A stretch of DNA of 64,000 nt, from assembly GCA_019455065.1 (NCBI GenBank), contig JACFNC010000004.1, positions 62,001 through 126,000 of the forward strand, written 5' to 3'. Below the pieces are notes generated by a model. The model saw only the letters and a list, made by a program, of their open reading frames with translations. It was not told where the DNA came from and searched no databases. Source of the stretch: Rhodospirillales bacterium. Its GTDB lineage: Bacteria > Pseudomonadota > Alphaproteobacteria > Rhodospirillales > Magnetospirillaceae. Positions 9,978-18,371 of this stretch are shown here, piece by piece. Every line of letters starts with the position of its first letter. The first letter of the stretch is position 1. The translations under genes were made by a program, and so were the position numbers.

Positions 9978-12038
9978 TCAGGCGCTGACCGGGCCGGATG
10001 GCACGAGCGCGTCGGCGTCGACCAGCGGCAGCGCTACGGAAAACACCGTGCCGCAGCCGGGGCGGGAGCGCACCTCCAGGGCATGGTCCAGCAGTTGCGC
10101 GGTGCGCTGGACGATGGACAGGCCGAGCCCCAGGCCACCGTTGCACGCCCCCTCGGCATCCGGCGTCCGATAGAACTCATCGAAGATCAAGGGCAACTGG
10201 TCTGCCGGGATGCCGACGCCGGTGTCCCAGACCTCGATGTGCGCCATCCGGCCGCGGCGGCGACAGCCGACCAGAATTCCCCCCTGCCGCGTGTAGCGGA
10301 TGGCGTTGACCACAAGATTGCGCAATATGCGCTGGAACAGCACCGGATCGGTCGAGACCGGCCGCCGACATGCCCGCCAGCGCAGCTTGAGACCCTTCTC
10401 CGCCGCCTGGGCTTCGCAGTCCATGATCACCGGGGCGACCAGATCGGCCATGGGCACTTCCCGTATCTCCGGCTTGATGAGTCCGGCCTCCAGACGCGAC
10501 ATGTCGAGCAACGCCCCGAGCAGGCGCTCGACACTCACCATCGCCTCACGGGCATGGTCGATCGCGCTCGTTTGCAGGCGACCCGCCAACTGGCCCGCCA
10601 AGACCTCCAGATAAAGCCGCAGGGCCTGCAGCGGCTGGCGCAGGTCGTGGCTGGCGGCGGCCATGAACCTGGACTTTGCCTGGCTTGCCTTGTCGGCGGC
10701 CGCCTTGGCCTCGATCAACTCCTGTCGCTCGTGGACGCGTTCGGTCACGTCGATCAATGCGCTGCGCAGCCCGACGACGTTCCCCTTGTCGTTTTTCCGC
10801 GGCTCGACAATGGCGTCCACATGCCGGATGACGCCGTCGGCGAAGCGCAGGGCGGTTTCGAGGCGCCGGGGTTTTCCGGTGCGCAGGACTTCGCGACGCG
10901 CCTTGTCAAGTTCGCGGCCGCCCGGCCCGATGAGATCGCGCTGCGTCTTGCCCAGGAATTGCTCGGCGGGAATGCGCGTTAGCGGGTTGACGAGCCACGT
11001 ATATCGAAGCTCCCGATCAAGCTCCGCCAATGTCACGGGGACCATTCGAAGAGTCAGATTCATCCGTTCGTTGCTACTCGCCAGCGCCTCCTGAATCCTC
11101 TCTTCGCGCCGAAAGCCCCGGAGCATGACGACCGTCAGCAGGGCGATGACGGCCAGGAACATGCCGGCCAGGGCAGCCATGCTCCAAGTTTCGCGCCGCC
11201 ATATCGCCAGGATGTCGGCCGCGGTCTTGCCGACCACGACGTAGAGCGGGAGTCCGGGAATTTCCCGGTAGGCGATGAGGCGCTCCACGCCGTCCACCGG
11301 CGAGGCGTGAAACAGGGTGCCCAGACGCCCGGCAGCAAACATGCCGCCCACATCGGTTGGCACCGAGGCCGACAGAAACCGCTCGTCGAAAGGATGGCGC
11401 ACGACGCCGGTGCCGTCGGTGCGATAGACGCCGACGATGCCCTCTGGGCCGAGATCGAGGGAATTGTAGAAGCGCTCGGCAAAGGCGATGTCGATGCCGG
11501 CCACGATGACGCCGCGGAAACCGCCATCACCGCTCCGCAGTGCCCTTGCCGCGGTGAAATAGTTGGCCGGGAGAACCCGTCCCTGGATGGCGCGTCCGAT
11601 ATGGAGGCCTTCATGACCGAAGGCCAGGTCCTTGAAGTACTGGCGGTCGGCGAGGTCGGTTTTGGGTAGGGGCTCCTTTACCGAGGAGGCGGCCGTGTAA
11701 CCGCGGGCGTCGATGAGGAACAAAACGCCCACGCCCGGCAGCAGGCGGCCGGCTTCCGCCAGGATGCGGCGGCTATGAGGCGTGTCGTCCGGCTGGCCGT
11801 CGCTGGTGCGTTGGATATCCTCGATCACCTGCCGCAAAAGGTTGTCGACGGCAAGAATGACGCCCTGCATGTGCTCTTCGACCACCTGGGCGGCCGTGGC
11901 CAGCCTGGCCTGCTCCGCCTCGATGGCATGCTGGTGCTGGCGTTGTACGGCGAAGAGCAGCGCGAGCACCGCGGCGGCCAGGGAAGCGCCGATGACGGCC
12001 AATGCCAGCCGATGCGATCGCGCGCGGGCTCCTATCAT
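9978..12038 (-). CDS. Orphan membrane sensor histidine kinase (Cache-PAS-HisKA-HATPase)
   Basis: A 686-residue kinase. A membrane helix at 11-31, a periplasmic Cache-type sensor at about 35-280 (YFKDLAFG, GRAIQGRV) and a second helix at 285-308 are followed by a PAS domain (about 320-438). The HisKA domain has phospho-acceptor H464 in ASHDLRQPLQALRLYL, and an HATPase follows with N, G1 and G2 boxes (NLVVNAIRYT, DTGVGIP, GLGLGLSIV). No receiver domain and no response-regulator gene are present nearby, so its partner must lie elsewhere. It phosphorylates itself on sensing an extracytoplasmic small molecule; the ligand is unknown. Confidence 0.9.
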   Translation of the reverse strand: MIGARARSHRLALAVIGASLAAAVLALLFAVQRQHQHAIEAEQARLATAAQVVEEHMQGVILAVDNLLRQVIEDIQRTSDGQPDDTPHSRRILAEAGRLLPGVGVLFLIDARGYTAASSVKEPLPKTDLADRQYFKDLAFGHEGLHIGRAIQGRVLPANYFTAARALRSGDGGFRGVIVAGIDIAFAERFYNSLDLGPEGIVGVYRTDGTGVVRHPFDERFLSASVPTDVGGMFAAGRLGTLFHASPVDGVERLIAYREIPGLPLYVVVGKTAADILAIWRRETWSMAALAGMFLAVIALLTVVMLRGFRREERIQEALASSNERMNLTLRMVPVTLAELDRELRYTWLVNPLTRIPAEQFLGKTQRDLIGPGGRELDKARREVLRTGKPRRLETALRFADGVIRHVDAIVEPRKNDKGNVVGLRSALIDVTERVHERQELIEAKAAADKASQAKSRFMAAASHDLRQPLQALRLYLEVLAGQLAGRLQTSAIDHAREAMVSVERLLGALLDMSRLEAGLIKPEIREVPMADLVAPVIMDCEAQAAEKGLKLRWRACRRPVSTDPVLFQRILRNLVVNAIRYTRQGGILVGCRRRGRMAHIEVWDTGVGIPADQLPLIFDEFYRTPDAEGACNGGLGLGLSIVQRTAQLLDHALEVRSRPGCGTVFSVALPLVDADALVPSGPVSA

Positions 12039-12260
12039 TGCGTTTTCTCCCTTTCGGCTATTACAGCAGGCGGAGACGCTCCTGAAAGGCGCGAAACGGT
12101 AGTGCCCCTTTCGCGTAATGCCCTTAAGCCCGCTTCGTCAATATGCGAATGGTCTTTGGACGCGCTGTAACATTCCAAGAATCAACGGAAACGGGAAAAG
12201 CGTGGAAGACTGGGCGACCTGTGATGTCGCGTCCGTACCGTCGCCTGACAGGAAAGGGGG

Positions 12261-12359
12261 CAAAATTGGAAAGCCCCCAAAAGGCGTTTGCCTTTCAGGG
12301 GCTTACGATGGTGCCCAGGGGCGGAATCGAACCACCGACACCGTGATTTTCAGTCACGT
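12261..12359 (-). repeat. attL: displaced tRNA-Phe 3' fragment with terminator
   Basis: Identical over 99 bases to 20684-20782. Bases 12309-12359 correspond to the last 51 nucleotides of tRNA-Phe, from the anticodon loop to CCA. Bases 12261-12308 contain the tRNA's downstream hairpin (12270-12304). The 5' half of the tRNA is missing, so this copy is not a functional tRNA; it is the chromosomal 3' end displaced by integration. Confidence 0.93.
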
Positions 12360-12458
12360 AACAGGGCGTTTCAGGCCTTCTTATGTCGTCTCAGATCATG
12401 TGCCGATTATGCCGAAATCAGTGCAAAGACGCTGGATTAGCGGTATCATTCTGTCTCA

Positions 12459-12505
12459 GGGGTAACCAGGCAAGCGCGAGCATCTTGTTACCCCGTTGTT
12501 ACCCC
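12459..12505. promoter_or_regulatory. Left GTTACCCC repeats (candidate integrase arm sites)
   Basis: Three copies of GTTACCCC occur between attL and the integrase start: inverted at 12459-12466, direct at 12487-12494 and 12498-12505. The same octamer occurs four times just inside the right att site. Short direct repeats flanking the core on both arms are the usual layout of arm-type binding sites of tyrosine integrases, which would also let the integrase repress its own gene. This is inferred from position. Confidence 0.55.
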
Positions 12506-12517
12506 GGAGGGCGCACC

Positions 12518-13816
12518 ATGACTAGTAAGGCCAGGATCCTGACCGCCACCGCTATCGAGAAGGTGAAGCCTCCGGCGACTGGCCGGATCGAGCTATGGGA
12601 CCAGACGACACCCGGATTTGGACTCCGCGTTACGTCCAAGGGTGGCCGGGCGTGGGTGCTGATGAAGCGCCTGAAGATCGGTGACAAACAGCTCGTCCGG
12701 TTTACCCTAGGCGAATACCCGACTCTCTCGCTGGCCAAGGCCCGCGAGAAGGCCGACCGCTATGTAGGCATCATCGATCGTGGTGGCGACCCGCGGGAGG
12801 AAGAGGCGGAGATACTGGTGGCGGCCGAAACGCGGCGGCGGAACACCGTCGACACCGTGGCTGCCGAGTTCATCGAGAAGTACGCGAAGCGCAACACCCG
12901 TTCGTGGGCTCAGACGGAGGCCATTTTCAAGCGCCACGTCACGCCGAAGTGGGGGCGCCGGCCGATCACCGCCATAGGCAGGCGGGACCTGATGGACCTC
13001 TTGGACGATCTGGTCGAGCGCGACATGCCGATCATGGCGAATCGGGTGTTGGCCCATCTCCGCAAGCTGGGCAACTGGTGCGTGGAGCGCGGCATCCTGG
13101 AGGCATCCTTTGCAGCCCATGTGAAGCCCCCGGCCGGCAAGGAAGAGGCGCGCGAGCGCGACTTGTCGGACACCGAGATAGCCGAGTTGTGGCCGGTGTT
13201 CGATGGCCTGCGCTATCCCTTCGGCCCCATGTTCAAGCTGCTGCTGCTTTTGGGCCAGCGCCGTAACGAGGTGGCTGAGATGCGGTGGCAGGATGTTGAC
13301 CTTGACCGGGCCGAGTGGACCTTGCCGCGCGAGCTGACGAAGGCGCACAGGACGCATGTGGTGCCGCTTCCCTCGGCAGCGCTGGATATCCTCGGGGGCC
13401 TTCCGCGCCTCTCCGACGTGGAGCGGAAGGCCCTGGGAGCGGGAGCGACGGAGTACGTCTTCACCACCACCGCCGGCCGGTCTTTCGCCTCCGGGTATTC
13501 CCGGGCGAAGCTGCGGGCCGAGGCTGCCGTCAATGAGGCGCGCGCGAAGCAAGAGCGCGAGCCCATGCCGCAATGGCAACTACATGATCTGCGGCGCACG
13601 GTGGCAACCGGTTTGGCAGAGCTGGGCATTCCGCTGGATCACATCGGCCGTGTGTTGAACCATGCGCCCAAGGGCGTCACAGCGACGGTCTATGACCGGC
13701 ACAGCTATCTCCCCGAGAAGCGGCGTGCGCTGGAGGCCTGGGCGGTGAAGCTTGAAAGCATCATCAACACGAGCAAGCCGACGAATGTGGTGCGCCTGGA
13801 TGAAGCGCGGGGCTGA
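12518..13816 (+). CDS. int: Tyrosine-type integrase (DUF4102/P4 family)
   Basis: A 432-residue site-specific recombinase. The N-terminal DUF4102-type arm-binding domain (about 10-95) has the family segment FTLGEYPTLSLAKARE. A core-binding domain follows at about 108-205 and the catalytic domain at 215-410. Catalytic residues visible are R248 (GQRRNE), H356 and R359 (HDLRR), H382 and a tyrosine at 392 or 397 (VYDRHSY). CGGAGG eight bases before ATG 12518 sets the start; the frame is open further upstream into the att region. It integrates the element into tRNA-Phe. It sits at the att end distal to the intact tRNA. Confidence 0.95.
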   Translation: MTSKARILTATAIEKVKPPATGRIELWDQTTPGFGLRVTSKGGRAWVLMKRLKIGDKQLVRFTLGEYPTLSLAKAREKADRYVGIIDRGGDPREEEAEILVAAETRRRNTVDTVAAEFIEKYAKRNTRSWAQTEAIFKRHVTPKWGRRPITAIGRRDLMDLLDDLVERDMPIMANRVLAHLRKLGNWCVERGILEASFAAHVKPPAGKEEARERDLSDTEIAELWPVFDGLRYPFGPMFKLLLLLGQRRNEVAEMRWQDVDLDRAEWTLPRELTKAHRTHVVPLPSAALDILGGLPRLSDVERKALGAGATEYVFTTTAGRSFASGYSRAKLRAEAAVNEARAKQEREPMPQWQLHDLRRTVATGLAELGIPLDHIGRVLNHAPKGVTATVYDRHSYLPEKRRALEAWAVKLESIINTSKPTNVVRLDEARG

Positions 13817-13921
13817 GGGCCAAAAGCGAACCCACTTTTCCTTCAATTTCGCGGTGCTGAATGCAAAAGCCCCGGCCGGTCCCAGCCCCCAAAAGCCCCA
13901 GAGATCGGAACCCCCCACCCC

Positions 13922-14326
13922 TCAGGGCTGCGGCAGGCGATCGGCAGCGAGCGCGGCGGCGCATAGCCGGCGGTCTTCATCACCACCGTCCCCGCCGGCC
14001 TCAAGCCAGGCCGCATAGGCGGCGGCGCCGGCGCGGGCGCGATCGATCATGGCAGCAGTTGCGGGGGAGTGTCCCGCAAGGTGTCCCGCACTGTCCCAAG
14101 GGGGTGGGACAGCGCAAGCCGAGGCGTGCTGCGGGTTTCCGGCATATTGTCCCGCTGTCCCATTTTCCTGGGGGTGGGACAGTGGGACGTTTTTCGAGCG
14201 ATTCCAGTCCGAGGCATCCCGCACAGTGTCCCGCGCTCTGTCCCGCTCCAAGACTCTGCGCGCCAAGGCCTTGAGGCCGGTTGTCCCGCTGGTGTCCCAC
14301 GAGGTGTCCCGCTGAGGCTCAATCAT
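13922..14326 (-). CDS. Hypothetical 134-residue protein read through the repeat array
   Basis: ATG 14326 overlaps the last eight bases of the RepA-like gene, so it could be translationally coupled. Its first 90 residues are encoded by the TGTCCC array and are low-complexity (RDT, SWDT, SGTT). The last 42 residues, from an internal Met (AAMIDRARAG), look more protein-like. It may be only the internal short frame, or no gene at all. There is no known family. Confidence 0.3.
   Translation of the reverse strand: MIEPQRDTSWDTSGTTGLKALARRVLERDRARDTVRDASDWNRSKNVPLSHPQENGTAGQYAGNPQHASACAVPPPWDSAGHLAGHSPATAAMIDRARAGAAAYAAWLEAGGDGGDEDRRLCAAALAADRLPQP
14070..14312. repeat. Left TGTCCC repeat array (candidate iterons)
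   Basis: TGTCCC or its complement occurs about a dozen times in 243 bases just downstream of the RepA-like gene. Direct copies start at 14070, 14082, 14092, 14148, 14156, 14227, 14239, 14282, 14293 and 14305; inverted copies lie at 14105, 14175 and 14183. Most read TGTCCCGC. Bases 14148-14188 match the reverse complement of 20426-20466 over 41 bases. Clustered short repeats beside a replication helicase suggest an origin, or binding sites for an element regulator. The 500-base gap between integrase and helicase holds nothing else convincing. Confidence 0.7.
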
Positions 14327-15278
14327 CGATCAGGCCTCCCGCCTTGCACTTGTCCCGCAGCCGTCCCGCGGCCGATTTGCTGATGCCGAGTTCGTCGGCG
14401 ACGTCGCGGACGCTTGTGCCGTCCCGGAACAGGTCGGCGGCGCGGTGGAGCTTCACGTCCTCAAGGTCGCGGGTCGACCACACCGCGGCGCCATTGACCA
14501 CCATCAGCTTGGCCTCGAACGGCTTGGCGTCGTCGCCGGTGATGCCGCGGCCCTTCTCGATGTGAACCTCGAAGCGGGCGCCTTCGGTGGCGCTGTAGTC
14601 GTCGGGGCGCCGCAGGTTCAACACAGTATCGAGGATGTCTTCCCGCTTGCTGGTGCCGCGCTGGGCGCCGCCCTTGCCGGCATGGTGAACGATGAGGACC
14701 GACAGCCCGCGGCGCCGCAAGGCGAGTAGCCATTCCTGGACGCCAACCCAGCTTTCCGACTCGTTCTCGCGCCCGGAGCGGCAAAGGGTGCTGAGGTTGT
14801 CGAGGATCACCAACTCAATCCCGTCGAGATGTTCGTCGACGGCGTTTTGGCCCTCGACGGTCGACAGGTCGGGAATCGGATCGTCCTGCAGATCCGGGCT
14901 GATGATGCGCAGGTAGTCGGGCGCCGGCGGTTCCAGGCTCGTGGCAGTGACGATCGCGGCAAGCCGTTCTTGCATCGTCGCGGCCGGCATCTCGCCATCA
15001 ATGATCAAGACTCGGCGGGGCAGCGGCGCCTTCCAACGCAGGAACTCCCCGCCGGTCGCCACCGCATAGGCGATGCCGAGGCCGACATGGGTTTTGCCCA
15101 CGCCGCGCGCGGCATACAGCATCGCGAGCCCCTGGGTGGGGATGATGGGCGCCAGGACCAACTCGCGCGGCGGGATGTCCAGTCTCAGGAAGCTGTCCAG
15201 CGATAGCGTCTTCAGCCGGCGCTTGGGCTGGAACACCTCCGCTGCTTCCACGATGGCCTTGACCGGTTCAGCGCCCAT
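14319..15278 (-). CDS. RepA-like hexameric helicase/AAA ATPase of the element
   Basis: A 319-residue RecA-fold ATPase. Walker A is AARGVGKTHVG at 57-67, Walker B is ELVILDNLS at about residue 140, and a sensor-like VHHAGK follows. This is the pattern of plasmid RepA and phage or satellite helicases (AAA_25). The C-terminus has a helix-turn-helix-like segment (VRDVADELGISKSAAGRL) that could bind repeats. ATG 15278 shares one base with the primase stop (TGATG); an upstream in-frame GTG at 15287 is possible. It probably unwinds the element's origin during autonomous replication. Confidence 0.82.
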   Translation of the reverse strand: MGAEPVKAIVEAAEVFQPKRRLKTLSLDSFLRLDIPPRELVLAPIIPTQGLAMLYAARGVGKTHVGLGIAYAVATGGEFLRWKAPLPRRVLIIDGEMPAATMQERLAAIVTATSLEPPAPDYLRIISPDLQDDPIPDLSTVEGQNAVDEHLDGIELVILDNLSTLCRSGRENESESWVGVQEWLLALRRRGLSVLIVHHAGKGGAQRGTSKREDILDTVLNLRRPDDYSATEGARFEVHIEKGRGITGDDAKPFEAKLMVVNGAAVWSTRDLEDVKLHRAADLFRDGTSVRDVADELGISKSAAGRLRDKCKAGGLIDD

Positions 15279-16144
15279 CAGCCGCACCCCATCATCAGGT
15301 CATTGAAGTCCTGCCCCGGTTCGGGCGGCAGGGCGATCCGGACGCGGCGGCCATCGGCATGGAAGCGAGCGGCGGCGACCTCCGCGGCGCGCTGGCCCCG
15401 GCCGCTGGCGTCGTTGTCGGCGGCAATCACCACCTCGCCAGCCAGGGGCAGGGGAGGCAGGACCAGGCTCTCGACACCGCCGGCCGACAGCGCCGCCCAC
15501 ACCGGCAGCCCCGTGGCGGCGAGAAGGCTCAGCCCGGTTTCGAGGCCCTCGCACACGATCATGGTGGGACCGGCCGGAGCGAGGCGGACGGCGCCGCCGC
15601 CACAGGGGCCGAGCATCATCTTGTCGGGTGTCACCGGCGCTTTACCGCGGCCATCGGCGAGAAGGAATGTGCGGTGCACCGCGACCACCCTGCAGTCGGG
15701 CGCCACCGTCACCGCCGCCACCATGCACGGCAGCAGGAGGCCGGTTGCGGAGTGCTTCAGGCTGGGATGATAGCGGATCGTCGGCGGGATGGGGCCGCAG
15801 TAGCCGCGATTGCCGAGGTACGCGGCGGCGGGCGACCGTTCGGCCGGCTTGGACTCCCGCCAGATACGTTGCGCGACGGCGGTGCGCTGGGCATCGTCGT
15901 CGCGGTGCTCGATGTGGCGGTGGCGCGGTTGCTCAAGCGGGCGGCCATCGACCAGGCGCAGCCGCCGCAAGGCCGAGAGGACGTCGATAGGTTCGCAGCC
16001 CGCATAGCAGTGAACCAGTAGTCCCTTGTTGCCATCGCTGATCACCAGCGACGGATTGCGGTCGTCATGCGCGGGGCAGCGGCAGGACCAGGCGCCGCCC
16101 GCCTTCCGGCCTCCCAGGGCCTTGGCGATGGCTTCGGCATTCAT
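15278..16144 (-). CDS. Zinc-finger/Toprim primase of the element
   Basis: A 288-residue DnaG-like primase. The N-terminal zinc-binding domain has C23 and H26 (CRCPAHDD) and C46 and C50 (VHCYAGCEP). A Toprim domain follows with the conserved Glu in IVCEGLETGLS and the acidic cluster VIAADNDASGRG. The two domains match the Toprim primases of alphaproteobacterial phages and satellites. It is coupled to the helicase gene downstream (TGATG) and to a 30-codon ORF upstream (ATGA). A helicase-primase pair implies the element replicates its own DNA. Confidence 0.85.
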   Translation of the reverse strand: MNAEAIAKALGGRKAGGAWSCRCPAHDDRNPSLVISDGNKGLLVHCYAGCEPIDVLSALRRLRLVDGRPLEQPRHRHIEHRDDDAQRTAVAQRIWRESKPAERSPAAAYLGNRGYCGPIPPTIRYHPSLKHSATGLLLPCMVAAVTVAPDCRVVAVHRTFLLADGRGKAPVTPDKMMLGPCGGGAVRLAPAGPTMIVCEGLETGLSLLAATGLPVWAALSAGGVESLVLPPLPLAGEVVIAADNDASGRGQRAAEVAAARFHADGRRVRIALPPEPGQDFNDLMMGCG

Positions 16145-16233
16145 TCGGCGCCTCCCAGGCCGGCGAGGCTGGCGAGAAGGCGGGTACGCGCCAGCGTGAT
16201 GCCGAAGCGGCGAGCGAGATAGAGGGCCGCCAT
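16141..16233 (-). CDS. 30-residue ORF between alpA-like gene and primase
   Basis: ATG 16233 follows the AlpA stop directly (TAGATG), and its TGA overlaps the primase start (ATGA). The predicted peptide is basic and Leu/Ala-rich (MAALYLARRFGITLARTR) and could form an amphipathic helix. The tight coupling on both sides is the main evidence that it is translated; it may serve mainly to carry ribosomes from alpA into the primase gene. There is no known family. Confidence 0.5.
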   Translation of the reverse strand: MAALYLARRFGITLARTRLLASLAGLGGAE

Positions 16234-16422
16234 CTAAGCCGCACCGCCGCGGGCGTCGGCGCGGGCTTTGATCCAGTCGTCGATTTCGCATTCGAGCCAG
16301 CCGACGGACGCGGGGCCGAGCTTGACCGGCTTCGGGAAGTCGCCGGCTGCGATGCGGCGATAGATGGTCGGTTTGCTCTGGCCTGTCCGGTCACTGACTT
16401 CGCGGATGCGGATGATCTTCAT
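16234..16422 (-). CDS. AlpA-like DNA-binding protein
   Basis: A 62-residue MerR-like winged helix protein. IREVSDRTGQSKPTIYRRI forms the helix-turn-helix, followed by the wing FPKPVKLGPASVGWLECEI and the ending DDWIKAR, all typical of the AlpA/prophage regulator family. Such proteins regulate integration or excision genes of P4-like elements or act as excisionase. ATG 16422 has GAGG upstream. It heads the leftward replication operon and faces the operator-like repeats at 16435-16516. Confidence 0.85.
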   Translation of the reverse strand: MKIIRIREVSDRTGQSKPTIYRRIAAGDFPKPVKLGPASVGWLECEIDDWIKARADARGGAA

Positions 16423-16434
16423 AGCGGGCCTCCT

Positions 16435-16516
16435 CATATCGAGATATGCGCAATATGGTGAGACCGGCTGATACGCAAGTCAACACATATTGCGCAATGC
16501 TCGATATGGTGATACC
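16435..16516. promoter_or_regulatory. Operator-like repeats between divergent alpA and capsid operons
   Basis: Contains a perfect palindrome CATATCGAGATATG (16435-16448), a palindrome ATTGCGCAAT (16489-16498) and two direct copies of ATATGGTGANACC (16453-16465 and 16504-16516). The pattern lies exactly between the leftward replication operon and the rightward structural operon. This suggests one regulator, perhaps AlpA itself, controls both. No single promoter is clear enough to name. Confidence 0.55.
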
Positions 16517-16547
16517 GTGCCATCAGCTTGGAACCCGAGGACCTCCG

Positions 16548-17177
16548 ATGAACCCAAAGCAACTGGAACGGTATCTGGAAAATCACACACCGCGGAGCGC
16601 GGCCATGCTGGATCACACAGCGCGGGCGCTACGTGGCGTCAATCTGCTGCCGACGGGCGGCAAAGGATTCGGGGCGGTCGACGTCACACCGGAGCACGCG
16701 GCCAGCATGCTTTTGGCAGTCGCGATCGTCGAAAGGCCGGCCGAAGCACCGCTGAAGGTGGTGCAGTGGGCCGGCGTCGGTCCTGTGAGCGGCGATCCGC
16801 ACGACGGCTTCTGCGGCGCGGAGACGCTGGCGGAGGCCTTGGCAGTGATGCTTGCCGACCCCGAGTGGACGTCCGGCGTGACCAGTGTTCGCATCTGCCG
16901 CACTTGGCCTTTGGCCGAAATCCACCGCAAGACCCCCTACGGTCAGCCCGAGGTTTTCACATACGGCTACAACAGCTTCGATCGCGCTGCGGCCGCCGGT
17001 TTCCGCACGTCGACCGGGCGGGACTGGTTTGAAATGTCGTCTGGGGGGCTCGCCCAGCTCGCACTAAATCTGTCCCAGACCGGAGAGCCCAAGGCAGCTT
17101 GGCGCGACGGCTCGCCGGAGGGTGAAGCCGCCGCCGCCGCATTCGCGGACCATGCCAAGAAGACCAGCAAGGAGTGA
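16548..17177 (+). CDS. Unknown element protein upstream of the capsid gene
   Basis: A 209-residue soluble protein with no recognised domain. It is rich in aromatic and acidic segments (WAGVGPVSGDPHDGF, EVFTYGYNSFDRAA) and ends in a charged Ala-rich tail. GAGGA seven bases upstream supports ATG 16548; the frame extends upstream into the operator repeats, where no site is convincing. It stops seven bases before the capsid start and is probably co-expressed with it. A role in assembly, or as a capsid cargo or decoration protein, is possible, but nothing in the sequence shows it. Confidence 0.7.
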   Translation: MNPKQLERYLENHTPRSAAMLDHTARALRGVNLLPTGGKGFGAVDVTPEHAASMLLAVAIVERPAEAPLKVVQWAGVGPVSGDPHDGFCGAETLAEALAVMLADPEWTSGVTSVRICRTWPLAEIHRKTPYGQPEVFTYGYNSFDRAAAAGFRTSTGRDWFEMSSGGLAQLALNLSQTGEPKAAWRDGSPEGEAAAAAFADHAKKTSKE

Positions 17178-17184
17178 CCAGCCC

Positions 17185-18348
17185 ATGACAAGTTTCGGAA
17201 TGAGCAACGTCCGCGAGGCGGTCGAAAACATCACCGTCGAGTTCAAGACCTTCGTCGCGCGGCAGGACGAAAGGGTGAAGGCTCTGGAGCACCAGCTTGC
17301 GAACGAGCGCGAGGCCCGGGAGCAGATGGAGGTGAAGCTGGGGCGACTCCCCATCATGGGGCCGCGGCCGGCCGGCGGGATCGGCGGCAGTCAGCTTGCG
17401 TCCGAGTACAAGGCGTTCGGCGCCTACATCCGCAACGGCGACGATGCCGAGCTGAAGACCATGCGCGTCGGCTCCGACCCGGACGGCGGCTATCTCGTGC
17501 CCGCGACCATGTCGGCGAGCATGACTCAGAAGCTGTTCGATCAGTCGCCGATCCGCCAGCTGGCGCGAGTCGAGGTGTTCAGCGTCGGCGATGCCTGGGA
17601 AGAGCCGGTCGACAACGATGACGTCCAGGCGGAATGGGTCGGTGAACTGGAGGCCCGTGACGAGACCGAGACCGCACAGCTCGGCATGCTCCGGGTTCCC
17701 TGCGACGAGATGTTCGTGAACTACCCGCTGTCGCAACGCCTTCTCGAAGACGCCGACCGCGATATCGGCGCCTGGGCCGACGGCAAGATCGCCGACCGGT
17801 TCGCCCGGAAGGAGGGCGAGGCGTTCGTCACCGGAAACGGCATCAGGAAGCCTCGCGGCTTCCTTGCATACCCGACTTCGGCCGACGCCGACGCGTCCAG
17901 GTCCTGGGGTACCCTGCAGCACGTTAACAGCGGCGCCGCCTCGACCGTCACCGCCGACGGCCTTCGGGATCTGTACTGGGCGATGCGGTCGCCTTACCGG
18001 GCGCAAGCGGCTTGGGTGATGGCCTCCAGCACCGCCAACGCCGTCGACAAGCTAAAGGACGGCAATGGCGACTACTTGTGGCGCAATTCCTCCGCCGCCG
18101 GTGTGCCGCCGACGCTGCTGGGCCTGCCGGTCGCGTTCGACGAAAATATGCCGGGCATCGGCGCCGGTACGCTTCCAATCGCCCTGGCGGACTGGAAGCG
18201 CGCCTACCTCATCGTGGAAAAGAAGATCATGACCTTGCTCCGCGATCCTTTCTCCGCCAAGCCCAAGGTGCTGCTCTATGCCCGCCGGCGCGTCGGCGGC
18301 GCGGTCGCCAATTCCGAAGCGATCAAGCTGCAGCTCATCGCCGCGTAG
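17185..18348 (+). CDS. HK97-family phage major capsid protein (orphan)
   Basis: A 387-residue capsid protein. Residues about 10-52 form a short coiled-coil (VARQDERVKALEHQLANERE), a reduced delta/scaffold region. The family's entry motif follows with GSDPDGGYLVPATMS (97-110), then E-loop and A/P-domain segments, and ends with DPFSAKPKVLLYARRRVGG. The length fits HK97 gp5-like proteins. AAGGAG precedes ATG 17185. Unusually, no portal, terminase, protease or tail gene accompanies it. It may form a small satellite capsid filled by helper packaging machinery, form an empty shell, or be a relic. Confidence 0.9.
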   Translation: MTSFGMSNVREAVENITVEFKTFVARQDERVKALEHQLANEREAREQMEVKLGRLPIMGPRPAGGIGGSQLASEYKAFGAYIRNGDDAELKTMRVGSDPDGGYLVPATMSASMTQKLFDQSPIRQLARVEVFSVGDAWEEPVDNDDVQAEWVGELEARDETETAQLGMLRVPCDEMFVNYPLSQRLLEDADRDIGAWADGKIADRFARKEGEAFVTGNGIRKPRGFLAYPTSADADASRSWGTLQHVNSGAASTVTADGLRDLYWAMRSPYRAQAAWVMASSTANAVDKLKDGNGDYLWRNSSAAGVPPTLLGLPVAFDENMPGIGAGTLPIALADWKRAYLIVEKKIMTLLRDPFSAKPKVLLYARRRVGGAVANSEAIKLQLIAA

Positions 18349-18371
18349 CAGGGCCAGAGGTACGAACAGGA

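Noticed and set aside
12309..12359. Possible second tRNA-Phe
   Set aside because: Only the 3' 51 nucleotides are present; the 5' acceptor strand and D-arm are missing, so it is an att remnant.
14070..14312. CRISPR-like array
   Set aside because: Repeat unit is only 6-8 bases, spacing is irregular and copies occur in both orientations; no cas genes.
16629..18006. Long minus-strand frames opposite orf209 and the capsid gene
   Set aside because: Antisense shadows; the plus-strand products have ribosome sites and, for the capsid, a clear family match.
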